This document shows, piece by piece, positions 12,557 through 25,030 of a stretch of 64,000 nt of DNA. The position numbers and the translations under genes were made by a program. Position 1 is the stretch's first letter. Every line of letters begins with the position of its first letter. The notes beneath the pieces are model-generated. The model saw nothing but the letters and a program-made list of their open reading frames with translations, ran no database searches and was not told where the DNA came from. This DNA comes from Pagrus major (Eukaryota; Chordata; Actinopteri; Spariformes; Sparidae): positions 25,161,806 through 25,225,805 of the forward strand of contig NC_133215.1 of assembly GCF_040436345.1 (NCBI RefSeq), in the 5' to 3' direction.

Positions 12557-14379
12557 AATAAATATTCTACTGGGTGTTTTAGGCATTCAAAGCAATTGGT
12601 TACATTCAGGGAAATGTTTTGGTTTCATACTTAAAGTGTAAAAGTGACATTAAGCATGAAACAGGCAGTATTTAACTTATAAATATTTAAGCAAGATGAC
12701 AATCTTTACCTAATCATAACCAAAGTGCTTTTGGACTTGAGTCCTTGTCTCCTGTTCCTTATCGCTATTCCTTATTGTCCAGGTGGCAAACATTCATGTG
12801 CGATTCTACGTGACAGCGTAACACAAACTCAAACTCAGTGCTTTGTCTTACGTTAACTCCGTCAGGCTCGAACCAGTTTCGGACGTAAAAAACAGAACGC
12901 CTGTCCATTTCGGGTCAGGCTCAGTCAGGTTTGGACAGAAAAACGTGGTCCAGGTCGCACTCTTTTTCCACATTACAGGAAGTCAATTGGTTAAATAATA
13001 ATACCTTAAAATATCATTTGATGCAGTTTTGAAGCGGAAAATGCCCAGCAGGAGGAGTGTTGAGAAATATCTCTCTTTCAAGAACTGTCGTGAGGTGTTA
13101 TTTACTCACTTGATGGTAATATAAAGTGGCGGCAGCCACCTCATACAGGTGGGATAAGTTGTACCACAGACCGCGAAATTCTCTTTCCACAGAGAGAAAT
13201 AAATCACAGGGGACCAGACTTCCTGCTGCGGGTTCTTCAGCTCAAACAGAAAAGCATCAGCACGTCAAAGCCTCACGCAAAAACAGCTTTGAATCCCTCA
13301 GAAAAACCACTTTGAGGCTCAATAAATAATTCAACAGAACTATCACTTGACATTTTCCACCTGAGGACTGAAACCTATTCAGGAAAATCTCTTTCCAGTG
13401 AAGGAATAAAGAGCAAAGGCACATGTAATGCCCATTAACATCCCCGCCTGATATCTTAACACCTGGGGTTTCAGAAGTATTCATTTGTGCTGGTTCATTA
13501 CTCGTCCTCAGCACCAGGGAGCCCATGTAGTTTTAAAAAGCTGTCAGCTCTAATAAAGTGGAACCATGTAGAGCAGATTAATTTCATGGTACAGCTCTTA
13601 CCTCTGACCTGTGTGTGGATGTATACGAGGAACATGAGACATGCTTTGGACGTGGACCAAGCGGTTTGGAGGGTGAGAGTTGCATGTTTGGGCCTGTTGG
13701 GTACATTCAGAAACGATTATGGGATTTATCTGCAGTGCTTACTCAGCTGAGACCCGGCCATGATGGAGGTGGCTGACATACACACAGAATGTTTATTGAT
13801 ACGTATTTTTACTGACACGTTCCTCTGATCCAGTCCAGCAGAGGAATTTAGAAGTTTTTACAATAAGAGCGAGGCCTCAGGTCGGTGTGTGAAATATTCT
13901 TAATAAAACTAGATAAAACATTACAAGTCAGTGGTGACTAATAAAATAAGTCCAGTGGGCTCATTAGAGTCTGAATCTGACGTGAGATGTCCAACAGAGA
14001 ACAATAAAAGCACAGACTGATGAAGCGACATATCAGCAAGTGAAGCAGCAGCGTAAATGTTGACACAAATGGTTCCGGGAACACTGGACCTCACACACAG
14101 TTCAAGGAGACAGCGAAGGATAGCGTGCGCTGCACATAATACTCTTTTCTAATACAAGGTATAATAGGTCGTACTTGGTGTGCTCTCAGTCAGCATAACA
14201 ATATGCTAACATGCAAACTGTAAGGTCTAATGGTGACGCAGGAACGCTTTGGGTGGTCAGTAACATGATGCATCCATCTTCATTCATTCATTTTTGATCA
14301 AAATTTAATTGGTGGTGTAATAAGGAGAATTTGTATGGCTCAGTGTTTTAGAAAAAGAAGTGGGGACATGACAGAGAGT

Positions 14380-14545
14380 CTGCAGCCACGCTAGCAGCTC
14401 GGTGAGGTTGTGTTTAGGCACAACACTGCTTTGAGCTAAATGCTAACATTGGCATCGCCATGCTCACCATCTTAGTTTACCAATTAGCACTAAACACACA
14501 GTACAACTGAGGCTGAAGTGAACATGATAAGTGTTATCACAAACA
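14380..14545 (+). repeat. Dispersed fish repeat fragment (GCTAAC-rich)
   Basis: Contains GAGCTAAATGCTAACATTGGC, CACCATCTTAGTTTACCAAT and TAGCACTAAACACACAGTAC. From memory these are words of a very common percomorph intergenic repeat. Another part of the same repeat lies at 30915-31360. Confidence 0.55.
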
Positions 14546-15308
14546 AAAGTGTTACAAATTAAAATGTTGTCTCAATGGTGGTGCCACATGAAAAGTAAAA
14601 GAATAATAATTATAATAATGTTCAAAATTGCTTTTCCATTATAGATCCACATTCAAGGAAAGACAAATATAACTTTAATTAAAGTGGAAACAGACAACTT
14701 AACTAAATTAACTCCTAGTGTTTCCCTGTGGTATTGTTGGCGAAGCTGTCGCAAACACAGCGTTCACAACATTAGCTACCACTAGCAGCCTGGCTACTGT
14801 CCAAAGCAAAGGTTATAAAGGCTTATAGGGAACCAATGTATACACAACTGGTGCCATTTTGTCACAGCAATTACACTGTACAATCAGCATTTACTTCGAT
14901 AAGTAAAAAACAGTTGTCTATCACCAGTTTGCATTTGTAACTTTTACTTTTTGCTTTTGATACTGATTCTGGTCCAGACTCCTACTCTGCACCTGCATTG
15001 ACCATAATGGTCAACTAAACACCTAAAACATAAACAGGTATTTTCTGTGAATCTCCTCTCATATTGACTCGTAACCACATGAGAACGACTCTGCTTCAGT
15101 CAGCACACTGCAGCCTTCAACTCAAATCACTTGAGACAGAGAACATAACCAGGCTGGACAACAAATTGCCCGGCTGATTTGGTCGTGCAGGTTGTGGGTA
15201 ATCCGCTGTGATTTGAGGCTCTCAGCCGTACATCTTTGAACAACTTAATACCCAGCCGGCTGAATGGAAGTTAATAGGAAACATGTTGGCTGTAAAACCG
15301 CACAGGGC

Positions 15309-15451
15309 AGTGTGTGTGAGAGTGTGTGTGATTGTGTGTGTGTGTGTGATACGGGTAGTGACAGCGAAGGATGTCAGTGGGAAGAGTTCACAAACTGAGC
15401 ATAATTCCTCCGGCTTCCTGAAGAAAGTTGCTGCATGACAAGAAAGCCGGG

Positions 15452-15509
<58 letters not shown>
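15309..15509. repeat. Opposed (GT)n and (AC)n microsatellites
   Basis: Interrupted GT runs at 15309-15348 and a long AC run at 15452-15509. They are mutually complementary with about 100 bp between, so they could pair as a hairpin. Open frames read through them are low-complexity artefacts. Confidence 0.9.
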
Positions 15510-15512
<3 letters not shown>

Positions 15513-16720
15513 CCAGCACTAAACAAAGACTTAACACCCTCAGAAGCATAGAGGAATGTGCTGTCAACCATTTTTGACTTCCTCACATGTTGAAACTTTG
15601 TGCATTGGATTGTTCTTTCTGTTCTAACCTGAGCTGCAGTTGTTATATATGATATATCAGTGGAAGTGTATGGTGCCTTCACACCAGATTAACCTCACCT
15701 ATGAGCTGACCACTCTGTGATCCCTTCAGCAACATGTGCCTCAGTCCCTCCTCTCTCTGACTCTGTGGTGACCTTTCCATATACATGCAAGTTGTCCGAC
15801 ACACACAATATCAACAATCGGCATCAACAAACACAGCCTCAATAAGACAGAGGAGGTCTGTGTTGCCGACGACCACTCTTTTCATTTTAAAGAGTAGAGA
15901 GACAAAGGCACTGTAGACAGAGAGAAGTAAGGACGATAGAGTTCACAATTCCAGCCGTCACAGAAACCACATATTCTACAAGACACTTCTTTTCTATCGA
16001 ACCAACAGGCATTAGCGTAAACAGCTCAGGGGGGTTTTGGAATGTCCTCAGATCCATCACGGCCGAGCGTTTAATGTTTCCCTAACCTTGCAGCGGAGAA
16101 AAGGGTCGCGGCTAACGCTATTGGAAACAGGTCGATCACTGTTTCCACACAGGGACGTCCCTTATGTGTGAACGAGAGACAAGACAGAGCAGAGGGGGGG
16201 AAGAAGGAGTGAAAAAGAGATGAATATCATCATTTATCAGAAATGAGTCCCGATTGTTCCCTAGCAGAGGAAAGGATGTAATACGTCTTTGTTTATTAGC
16301 ATTTTCTGAAAACCGGGGGCAGTCATCATTCACGGCTCATTTTGGAAGACGTCACGTACAAAAGGCTCGCAATGATCCCCATTTAATGAGTCATTCCACT
16401 GAGATGCAGGACTGAGCGGGCTGTGTCTTTGTTGCCTGGTTATCAGACTCCTCTGCTGGCATTTAACAGACAAGCATCATTAACTAAGTGAAGAGTTGAC
16501 TTCCCAGCTATTTCCTTTTGTAAGACAGGCCTGCCCTGCAGGCAATTACTGCTGAACCACTCGGACTCCACTGTAAAAGGTGGCAAACATTTTTACAATT
16601 TATTCACTGTTTTAGGACTTTTAGTGAGTTTAGTTAAGTGACTTTTTGTTAACTCAGGTAATTGAATACTTTTGTTTTGCAGGATTGATACTTTTATGTC
16701 TTCCAGTGTTTTACAAATAT

Positions 16721-16735
16721 CATATATATATATGT

Positions 16736-16796
<61 letters not shown>
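16721..16796. repeat. (AT)n microsatellite
   Basis: Nearly pure TA alternation, with minor GTATA interruptions near the left end. Confidence 0.95.
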
Positions 16797-18324
16797 TATA
16801 TAATTTTGTTGCACGATGTCTTTAATCAGATTATTCATTATTTCAATTTGTAAGAAAAAACATGATCTTGATCACAATGATCTTTTTATTTCCAAGCGAA
16901 TGTTACTGAGCATGTTTTAACATATAAAGAGAACATCTCTCCTGTTTTAGGGATTAAGTCCTGCCTGAGTGTGTGACTGAAGTTTGAGTATTTGATTAAT
17001 GATGGACATTTTTTACAGCGTAACTCCACGTAAGAGCATTTAAGAGTCGGGCCTTTGACAGCGACAGTTGTCTGAAGTCTGATGAACCACGGAGAGAAGA
17101 GTTCAGGCAAATCTGCCAACGTTTCTCTGAAGCACGTCATAACTCGCTCCCCAGCTCTGAAACAACATACATTAAGTCCGCTGCTTTCTCTCAACTTCCT
17201 CATTGTTTACCATAATTATTGCTTCTACTGTCTGCTGTGTCATCTGTTGAGTTTTCTTTTTACACATCTGGTGTCGGAGGAGGCGGTGTGAAATTTCTCC
17301 ACAGCACTATAGGAAGCTCTCCATCACAGAGTGCTGCGGGTGGAGCAAACATGACAATATCCATCTTGTATTCAGCAGGATGGAGAAATAAAAAGTATGT
17401 TGTAAGAGTTCAGAAAAATGTTCGTCGACCACATTAAAAATAAACCTTTGCTAAAGTAAAACTGCATTGGAAACGTAATGTTTTCATTCAGCAGGTGGGT
17501 CCTCTTACCTGTTTGAAGAAAATTAATATTGTACAAGACTAAATACAACAATAAATGCATTCCCCACCCAAAAAATCCTCAGGTGAAGCTTTTAGTGGTT
17601 TGGTTTCTGGTTTAAAGCCAACGTAAATGAATGATAATGTTACCAAATGTGTCAGAGCAGCAATTTGAGCGAGGCAACGACAAACTCGGCTCCTCCTACA
17701 CAGTTTTTTTCAAGGCTTTGGCCTGGAGTAAAAGACAAACAAGCTCCTAACATTTTCTTTTCAGTGTGGTTGTTGGAGTAAGACATCAGATTATATTGGA
17801 CTGGACTTCCCTGGCTGACCCTTGAGAGGTTAAGTTTTTCTCATACCCAGTATGGAGTCCCGATCATGAACCCGCTTTACTTGGGAAAAGGGCAAAGTGA
17901 AATCCTCATATGTGTTTCATATGTTCCTGTCTCATGTGGCCTCATTTTGTAGGTGTGATGTCAAATACAGTGTACGGACACATGGGCGGACACAACAACA
18001 AAGGAAGTGACCAAATGCAAACACATAGAACGAAACTCCCGTTAGAGTTAACAGTTATTTGATCATGTCAAATCAAATTTTCAACACATGTATTTCAGCA
18101 GTGAGCAGAGCATTATAGACAAAGATCTGGTCTCAGGACGTTCTCATTGTTTGAGGCTGTAGACACTCGAGAGCTTCTCATGGCCCAAACAGAAGGCGGG
18201 GTCACTCAGTGTATTTGCCAAGAATTCAGACGTTTCATGACCGCTTATTTCAATGTGAACTTGAACCTGAACCGTACAAATGTAAATGCACCACTGTTGT
18301 GTGGATTCTTTTGGTATTCCTGTT

Positions 18325-18520
18325 CTGGGTGCAGTAGCATCAAGTTTAGAGACGCAGGCTTGTTAACTGTAAGGTCACCGGTTCAAACCCCAGACAGGCT
18401 GAGAAATGTGGGTGGGAAATGCTCTGAGACTTTTCCATTGCCTCATCAATAATACTCTTGACCCCCATGTATTACAACAGAGCTGGTCAGTGGCCAATAT
18501 GTGTTTCTGAAGAAATTAAG
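18325..18520 (+). mobile_element. tRNA-derived SINE
   Basis: A Pol III B-box-like GGTTCAAACCC sits at 18380-18390, preceded by AAGGTCACC and an A-box-like GTAGCATCAAG near 18332. The head thus resembles a tRNA gene, but the remainder does not fold as a tRNA and continues as unrelated body sequence. This arrangement is that of a teleost tRNA-SINE. Family not assigned. Confidence 0.6.
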
Positions 18521-21224
18521 AAAAAGACATTTCCCTGACTGAGTGAGTCCAAGAAGGTCTTACCAAAGGTGCTGCTGTGTTGCAATTACCAAAATCACTA
18601 TGAATACATTTACACTTCGTGGATATGCAAACCAATGTTTGTGCAAACATGCATTGCCAACATCATGTTTAAACTTTACAATTCTTTAAGTTATGTTCCC
18701 TAATGTTGTTTCTTTACGTTGTTTTTTTTTTAATTTTATGTTGTGACAATGCTGGTCTGGTAGGCACAGAAACCATTTGGTTAGGGTTAGAAGGAGATCA
18801 TGATTTGGCTTGTGGTTCTGTCACCACAGCCACTGCTGGAGAAGGTCCCAACATGTCATTTAAATTATCCAGTGGTTTCATGTTAACAAATGTTGAAAAG
18901 CCATCTTGAACAGTGGTTTCTCTGGCTTGGCAGCCATTTCAGCCATCTGTAAACGCCACCACTAACCCCTATGAACTACACAGAGAGTGACTAAGAATCT
19001 TTGAATTTAAGTGTTGAACCTCTCAATAGCAGGCCTGTTAGCATTAGCACTAACATAGTCTCATCAGTGGGTGATGGGAAGTTTTTTTCCCTGTTCTGTT
19101 GTGTGGGAAAGCTCACAAGTGCGATACAGCACATCAGTGTCACTGACATAATGTCAACACTGTTGTTGCTTCACACTCATAATCTTAGTCCAATTTTTTG
19201 AATTAACTAAATAAAAAAATTCTGGCCATATCTTACAAATTGCCGCTTTAAATAACTTGTTAGCTAATGTTGACATCCAGCAACTTCCGAGCTAACATGT
19301 GTGTTTCACTTCCAGGTTCAGACAAATATCTCCAAAATGTGTGTTGATATTTCTGAATTAATTTTATGCTTTTCGTAGTCGCATCGCTTTGAAACAGAAT
19401 CATATCAAACAAGAACATTAGCAGGATTGTGGTTGGATGCTAATGTTAGCTGTTTTCTAATGGAAGCTAACTGGTAATCAAACCTGTGGTTTTACCTTGA
19501 AATATGGTCCGATGTCCCTCGGGATGAAGCTATCTGTTTTCTTTACAGTTGCTATCAATCATGAAACAATGAAATGATAACAATTGTCCAACATTAAAGC
19601 TAATCTCAAGATGCGTAGAATTAGGGAGGATATGGACAAAACACAACAACTAGCTTTAGCGCCATTATCTTCCATGTCAGCGCTAATAATGAGAGAAATT
19701 AGATTCATCTTCATTTCAGACGATGTTCATACACAACTGGACAATGGGCTCTCCAGCTACAGGGTACAGCCATAGAGAGTTACAAACTTTATCAAAATAT
19801 TCTCTGGCATCGATGTTGTCTTTTGGCTTTACATCAACAATGAAGCACCTCCTTACATGGCATCCAAGAAATGCTGGCTATAAATAAGAGGGGAGCTTTT
19901 TCCCCCTCCATCAATCATGAGAAGATTTCTCACGACTGATGGCTTGACAGTTTTATATTACAGACATTAAACTGACAGCAAGTGAAATACATCAACCACT
20001 GGCCCTGTTGGTTAACCATGATTCATAACGTGGAATTCTCAACATTTGTTGGAGCCATTCAACAACGCACACATACACGTATGTACAGTATACTGTGTGG
20101 ACGCAGCACAATGAACAGCGGCTTCATTTAACAGTGTAATCTCAGGCTTCAGATTTTATCAATTTGCAGTTGGTAAACTAATAACTCAAAGTGCTCGCTA
20201 TGGGTGGGAAAGTACAATAAAACGCTGCACTGAGAGAGAATTGAGCCGTGACTCCCTCCTGTGGCGAGACAGGTCACATGATTTGACAGCCAGAGAGGGA
20301 TGTCACGTAGGTCAAAGGTTGTGGAACTACCTTGGGTGGCATCGTTTAGCTTTCCCCTGCAAAATCCTCCCTCAGGGAGCCATGAGCAGACTTATAATAG
20401 ATGTGAACCAGGAAAAACGCACACTGATTTCTCAGTACCCCGCTGCGTCTTCAAATCTACACACTATTCCCCTGATGAACATCAGGGTGCACTGGGAAAG
20501 AGCTGGTGAGAGATGCTGATGATGAGTGTATAGATTTAGGGCAACAGACAGCGTCGGCCCAGTGGGGTTTTGGTAGGCATGGGAGACTTTCAGGGCATGT
20601 CAACTCTAATGTGAATAAAGAGTAGAAAAATCAAGTACTCCCTCCTCTTGTTTTTCATACACTTTTGATTTATTGGTAGTTGATGAAGAATAAAAGATTA
20701 GATCTGGTAAGGTTGTGGTTGGACATTCTAGCTGCTGAATCTGACTCGTTGACTTTCACTTGGATAGAACACAGACTTTAACATTTCATTAATATTTGTC
20801 AGAGGAAAAATGTTGCAAACCTGGTTGGTAATCTACAGAGAAATGCTGAGAAATCAGTGAGCAAAGAAGAAATCCTGAGCCATCTTTGATTTTACATGGT
20901 TTATACAAGAAGTCCTCCAAATTAAAAGACAAAGTATGTCATTGGTTCATGCCCTCCAGAGCAATACATTTTCTTATCTAACATCCCTTTAAAGCTCCAA
21001 TTGGTAAGACAGTTGATTTTTGAGTCTCACTCCCAACTAATCTATTAGTGACACTTTGGAAAGGCCGACCCGATCCACAGTCCCTTAGCATCAGCATTTG
21101 ACGGGTTGGGAATGAGACTCCAAAGTGAAAAATAATACTGTATTCTGATCGTACACAGCTGTTGCTTTGTTTCCACTGTGGCTCAGTGCAACTTGACTTG
21201 ACTCGCTTGGAACCCTTCATTATT

Positions 21225-21560
21225 GTTTTTTCCTTTGTCTTTGTCTTCCTTTTGGATAGTACCTGGTACAGTCATCAGCCACCATCACCACCAGTGTCTT
21301 TATTACTTGAGTGTAATGTCTCAGGCTGAGTGCGTGGTTCCTGTATAGCTCGCAGCTATCAAACTGCACATCCTGAAATACACCTGGATGTGATCGGGAT
21401 AATTCCACAGCTGCTTGATCAGCAGGTGAAACTCTTCTCGCTCTTGTCTTGTTTTCAGGATTGGATGGATCTAGTAGGCTATTGTCTTTTCCTTTTCTCG
21501 GGAAGTGAGGACCACAAAATCATCTTCACTGCTCGACGACTCTATCTTGTCTCATATTGT
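21225..21560 (-). pseudogene. PIF/Harbinger transposase relic
   Basis: On the - strand from about 21555 down, a broken frame reads KIESSSSEDDFVVLTSREKE, then IHPILKTRQEREEFHLLIKQ and LWNYPDHIQVYFRM, then after a one-base shift VQFDSCELY. This is the N-terminal pattern of fish Harbinger transposases: [W]-I-H-P-I, then E-F-H-x-L-x-x-x-L, then Y-F-R-M, then F-D. The residue before IHPI, normally Trp, is a TAG stop (21471-21473 on +). With the stop and the frameshift it cannot encode a full protein, and no DDE catalytic part was seen downstream. Family call is from motif memory. Confidence 0.6.
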
Positions 21561-22268
21561 GAATCTTCATAACAAATACAATAATAATAGTGTGCAAGGT
21601 TTCTGTGCATACGTTTTTTATCGGATAACAGATTACAAAAAACACATACGAAGACTTGGTGTGCAAAGGCCTTAAGCACCAAAGACTGTCTGATAAAACT
21701 CAATTATCACAAATAATCTGCTGAAATAGACATTGTCTTTACTTCATTCACTTGTCTCTCCTGATTGAAATAGTAATTCCTGGGCTGTTGCACAAAAACA
21801 TTCATTTTATTTCAGGTAGCTTGAGCGTCCAATGTAAAAAGCACTCTTGGACAGAGTTGTAACTGTTGACTTGGAACATATTGTTCAGATTATCTCATTA
21901 GGTTTTGTTTATAAGATAACCCCGTGCAAAATCTGTGCATTGTATATTGTTTTCTTCAATCCAGTCGTTATAGTACAATGACACAAGTTTATTGACAAAA
22001 CGTGTTTCCATCACTGTGTGATTCTGAGATACACAGAGAGATCAGAAATACTTGATGTGTACATTTAGCAGGCGACGTAATTAAGTTCCTCATAACAAAT
22101 ATAATTAGATGAACAATAACATGAATGAGTTGTTCTAACATGCATCACCTACAAATCTACTGTGTACACAAGGCTTCAAATGGAAATCTGCACGTATGCC
22201 ATACTTGTGGCATGTTCTCTGGCATCTGTAATGTATATCTGCGTGGTTTGCATTGTAATGTATGTGGA

Positions 22269-22295
22269 TGTGTGTGTGTGTGTGTGTGTGTGTGT
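22269..22295 (+). repeat. (GT)n microsatellite
   Basis: Pure GT alternation. Confidence 0.95.
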
Positions 22296-22645
22296 ACGTG
22301 ACTGATAAATGCATTGTATTTATAATGTATTTATAAAAGTGCTTTCAACAACACAGGTTTAGAACAAAGTAGCTTTTAGAGAACACAGGATATAAACAGA
22401 ACAACTATCAGACAATCAGATACTGAAGAGATTGCAGGCGGGGTAAGGCTGGTCTAAAGGGGATTTTAGAAGGCCACAGGAGGCCACTAAACCAAAATAA
22501 AGACCGCTGGTGCTTTCCCCAACTGTTCAGTCCTCATTCAGTCTTCACTACATGGTCTGATAGCCTCTTGTAAACAGCTGGTAGATCTATAATTCTGAGC
22601 ACTGGACGTCTCTGGGACCAGACGGAGACAGCATTAGACGTAGGC

Positions 22646-22662
22646 CACCGCCGCCGCCGCCA
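22646..22662 (+). repeat. Short (CCG)n run
   Basis: About five CCG units in otherwise ordinary intergenic sequence. Confidence 0.8.
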
Positions 22663-23935
22663 CACATAAAGCACTTTGATAAATTCAAGGGAGGACCAGA
22701 TTAGGTTGGGAACAGCGAAAGAAGATGTAAATCTGGATGTGAAATGAGAATTCAGGGTCGCGGCTGCCAAAGTCACTAACACAGTGCATTCTTTGTTGGA
22801 GAAATATGGCATCAGAGTCACGTATGGTGAGCAAAGACAGAGATCTGGTAGTGTTTGAGTATCATCATCAGCTGATCATAATCTTAAATCTTTCACTTTC
22901 ATATAAAAATCAAAGATATATTATATTGCACATACTTTTCAGATGATTGAACCAGTCTTTGTTGCCATGTTTGTCACACGCCACTTGCCAGATGCCAGGA
23001 CACATGTAGTCTGTACTGGCCGAAGGTAGAGCCGGAGAGCTGGTTTACACAGTGAGGCCAGTGGCTTAATGGCGCTTCGACCCAACTGCTAACGTTAGCA
23101 TGCTAACAGTGTCATGGCAGACCCCTTTACAGAGAAGCTGCGAAATAACGCCAGGCTGAAGAAACTTTTTTACCCCACCTTTGTTTTTCACACTGATCAA
23201 AACAACGCCACATAATGCCACCCCAGTGTATGATATCAGAAAGCATGCCGACGAGCAAAGGAGGCATGACATGTAACACAACAACATCAGCGTTTAGTGT
23301 GATGTTTTATAAGCACATCGGGCCGCACTTTGGCATAACATGGCACTAACAATCATTAACCATCCCTGTTATATGGCGGCTGATCTCGTCCTCTGCTCGG
23401 AAAGTAAGTAGCCTGTCATTCATGTTTTGTCCAGTGCTGCTTCCCAGGCCAATTACAGTGATTCATGTCTTCTGCTGTTCTGATCCAAAATGAGGAGTTC
23501 CAGGCAGTGGGGTGGGGGGTTATACACATGTATGCATGCATGTGTGTGTTAAGCATACCACCACCAGCACAACAGGGCATTTAGCCATGTGCTGGGTGTC
23601 TGCCGGGCCTCGATGACTCTGCCGACAGCTCTGTCAACAGAGCATGACCATTCACGCCGCATTTTATCTGTTGACTGAGGAGGGTGTGATCACCTCTGAG
23701 GAGAAAACCCGGCATTAAAAAGTCATTAGTCTTGATTAGCTATCTTCATAATTATTCAAGGAACAAATGCTGCCATCTGGTCTGGAAAGTGCTGACCACA
23801 CAAGTTAAAAAACGGCCTGAAATTCAGAGCAAACTACACCCAAGCTGTCTATATACAGGGTTAGGGCTAGACGTGCTGCAGCGAAACAAAATGCCTCTGT
23901 CATAGATTAAAGCAGAGGCTAAACCGGCTGGTTTA

Positions 23936-23963
23936 GAAAATGGAAAATGGAAAATGGAAAATA
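23936..23963 (+). repeat. Short tandem repeat of GGAAAAT
   Basis: Four 7-bp units (GAAAATG register) in direct tandem. Confidence 0.8.
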
Positions 23964-24737
23964 CGAGTATATGAGAAATGTGCATCTGTGTCATCATATC
24001 TAATTGTATAGAAGAAGAAAATTTACGCTGAAGTGGAGGGGGAGACAAAAAACATAGAAAATAGAGAATAATATGGTCGGTCATGACCATAACCTTAATT
24101 AAGAAAAGGACCAGCTGTGGTTTGAACCCACCACTGATGCTTTATGCAGAAAAGATGTTAGAGGTAACAAGACTTTTGTCAACACATTGATGTTTCCATG
24201 TGCTGGACTATTTTTGCCAACAAATTTATGGTGTACTTTAGACAAAAACACAAGTTAAAGACAGAGGCCAACAAAGTCAGCAGAACAAAGCGCAGCAGAT
24301 TACACAGAAAACAGTATTTGCACAGCTTTCCCTCACATGAGTGGTGCCATGCAGCTGAGCCAAAGTAAGTATGCACTCCTGATACAGGCCTTTCAAATAA
24401 ATAGTTCAAGAAGCCAATTCAAACTTATTAACATGTTAACAAGACAAGATAAATGATTTAATTATTAGTTAGCACAACAGGATAAATGTTTAAAATGATG
24501 CGTTTGCTTTTTCTGTTGTTATTACATGTTTGGATAGTATCGAATAGAAGCAGAAAGAGAGTCAAAGTTTGGGAATAATTGCTGAATCAACTTCAGCTGT
24601 GACTGATGTGATGAGTTTTCTCAGACATGCTCCCACTACTGAGTGCAGGCCCAGATCTAGACAATTATGGTGCTATAAGCCTGACATCCACTGGCAGCCC
24701 TGAGGTACGGTGGCCCTGAGAGCTCAACATACTGCAA

Positions 24738-25030
24738 CTTAAAGCAACATTATGTAACTTTTTTACCTTAAAATAACAGCTTGATGGTACAGTGTGTTGC
24801 AATAGGGTGAATGGTGTCAAAGCCACTCCGCCCCATCACCTGTTTCTGCAGTATGTAACTTCATACATGTTTACTTCAAGATACAAGTTTTCAACACATA
24901 GCATTGTAGTTAGCACCAACATTACGTCCGACAAATTGTAACAGACCTGGGATTTGTCTTTACGACAGTGGTGTTGCACTTGGAAACTGTGGGGTGCACC
25001 AAATTGCACAAAAAAAACGATTTCTGCGTT
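24738..25030 (-). mobile_element. MITE family B, truncated copy
   Basis: The left boundary TTAAAGCAACATTATGTAAC is the terminal repeat. The interior has GGGTGAATGGTGTC, ACAGACCTGGGATTTGTC and AGTGGTGTTGCACTTGG, the reverse complement of the copy at 9836-10130. The other terminus is lost near 25030, where an AAACA-rich stretch starts. Confidence 0.75.

Larger units (their letters stand above)
11541..20240. other. Intergenic, no gene recognised
   Basis: No exon with family resemblance and matching splice sites was seen. Contents listed separately are a palindromic MITE (12265-12556), a reef-fish-type repeat fragment (about 14380-14545), GT/AC runs (15309-15509), an AT run (16721-16796) and a SINE (18325-18520). 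About 16000-16100 and 16330-16560 are repeat-free with dense AT-core words and a TGACGTCA-like site (GACGTCACG, 16350), and could be a conserved regulatory element. Confidence 0.5.

Noticed and set aside
15222-15682. Cys-Val repeat frames
   Set aside because: Translation of the AC/GT microsatellite.
16593-16838. Ile-Tyr repeat frame
   Set aside because: Translation of the AT microsatellite.
24115-24145. B-box-like GGTTTGAACCC on either strand, possible tRNA or SINE
   Set aside because: No A-box at the right distance and no cloverleaf; too little to call.
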